NCBI RefSeq assembly: GCF_028476545.1
Contig: NW_026732714.1
Coordinates: 1-64,000 of the forward strand
Length of the DNA: 64,000 nucleotides
Direction: 5' to 3'
DNA from: Physella acuta
Lineage: Eukaryota; Mollusca; Gastropoda; Physidae
The notes beneath the pieces were generated by a model. It was given only the letters and a program-made list of their open reading frames with translations, did no database searches and had not been told where the DNA came from. Within the stretch, counting starts at the first letter, position 1; each line of letters starts with the position of its first letter. The position numbers and the translations under genes are program-made. This document shows, piece after piece, positions 63,487 through 64,000 of the stretch.

Positions 63487-64000
63487 GTAAAATCGCCCGC
63501 AATTTGTAATGTGAAAAACAGGTGACTCCTTAAATTTTAATAATTATTTCACATTTTGAGGAGAATTTATGTTTTAAAAAATTCAAAAATGTTTCCTTGA
63601 TTCATTTAGATTATTTTAGATTTATGTACCTGTTTTTAAACAATTGAATTAAAACTTTTCCGTAATAAATGAAGACTAGCGATGTTTCAAACAGATGCAA
63701 CCATGCTCATTTACTATAGCAGCCATCTTGTCTAAGTTTTATTTTTATAAGCTTTTAGCGCCAGATTCAGGGGGAAGTCACTCTATTTTACAAATGGCTG
63801 CTATTTATATAGCAAATCTTGCTCTCAGACACTGCTGTTTAAAGTTAATTTCTGGCCTATATCGATATATTTAGCCATTGATTTAGGTTTATTATTCATT
63901 TATCTATAATATTTGACACAAAAGTATGACAATATACTTCTATTAAAGCCTTGACAATGAGGTAACGTTTTCGTACATAAATAGCCGCGGGCGATTTTAC
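63487..64000. mobile_element. Possible DNA element with GTAAAATCGCCCGC inverted ends, cut by the window edge
   Basis: GTAAAATCGCCCGC at 63487-63500 is matched by its exact reverse complement at 63987-64000, the last bases of the window. The interval is AT-rich and non-coding. Flanking duplications cannot be checked because the right flank is outside the window. Confidence 0.5.

Larger units (their letters stand above)
60400..64000. other. Region upstream of SPATA2 with several small repeats
   Basis: No coding exon is certain. It holds an (AAAT)n tract near 60713-60735, the palindromic element (61124-61401), a perfect hairpin (61440-61494), a 158-bp tandem duplication (61631-61946), a hAT-like element (62645-62931), a possible plus-strand first exon ending at 63352 and an element with inverted ends from 63487 on. 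Confidence 0.55.

Overview
This window is animal nuclear DNA, most likely from a gastropod mollusc, probably a heterobranch/pulmonate snail. The evidence is AT-rich sequence, compact exons with GT-AG introns, four genes whose proteins match well-known animal families, and abundant short transposons, tRNA-derived SINEs, poly-G/poly-C tracts and TAGATC-rich filler. The species is an inference; the gene identities are not. No bacterial features, no CRISPR array, no functional tRNA or rRNA gene and no recognisable virus-derived element were seen.

Layout: (1) 1-4187 lies upstream of the first visible exon of a G(o) alpha gene (+) and is probably its intron. Five exons, 4188-7906, encode the C-terminal 253 residues; the N-terminal exons lie to the left of the window. 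(2) 7907-about 17400 is a long AT-rich stretch almost free of transposons, probably in part an extended 3' UTR. (3) A six-exon gene on the minus strand (18760-23917) encodes CNEP1R1, the regulatory subunit of the nuclear-envelope lipin phosphatase. It starts near a pair of CCAAT boxes. (4) 24000-27100 is a transposon-rich spacer ending in a cluster of four short hAT-like elements. (5) A nine-exon gene (30332-37522, +) encodes an NCOA5-like coregulator of 692 residues with an RS-rich N-terminus, an RRM and an RGG repeat. A likely non-coding first exon ends at 27360. (6) 37523-55200 is a gene-poor block with three large minisatellite arrays (about 40890-42650, 47447-48115, 50115-51060), three (TA)n tracts and several short elements. 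(7) A three-exon gene on the minus strand (55235-58415) encodes a SPATA2/tamozhennic protein of 658 residues, with a likely non-coding first exon near 60210-60330 and a perfect kappaB motif just upstream. (8) 60400-64000 holds palindromic elements, a perfect 158-bp tandem duplication, a perfect hairpin and one end of an element cut by the window edge.

The four genes do not form a pathway. G(o) alpha couples receptors to effectors at the plasma membrane, CNEP1R1 acts on lipid synthesis at the nuclear envelope, NCOA5 is a nuclear coregulator, and SPATA2/tamozhennic acts in NF-kappaB signalling. The most interesting points for follow-up are the kappaB site at the tamozhennic promoter, a duplicated exon end plus splice donor in the G(o) gene, a pair of long-hairpin elements, the higher-order minisatellite and an element copy with intact target duplications but no right terminus.
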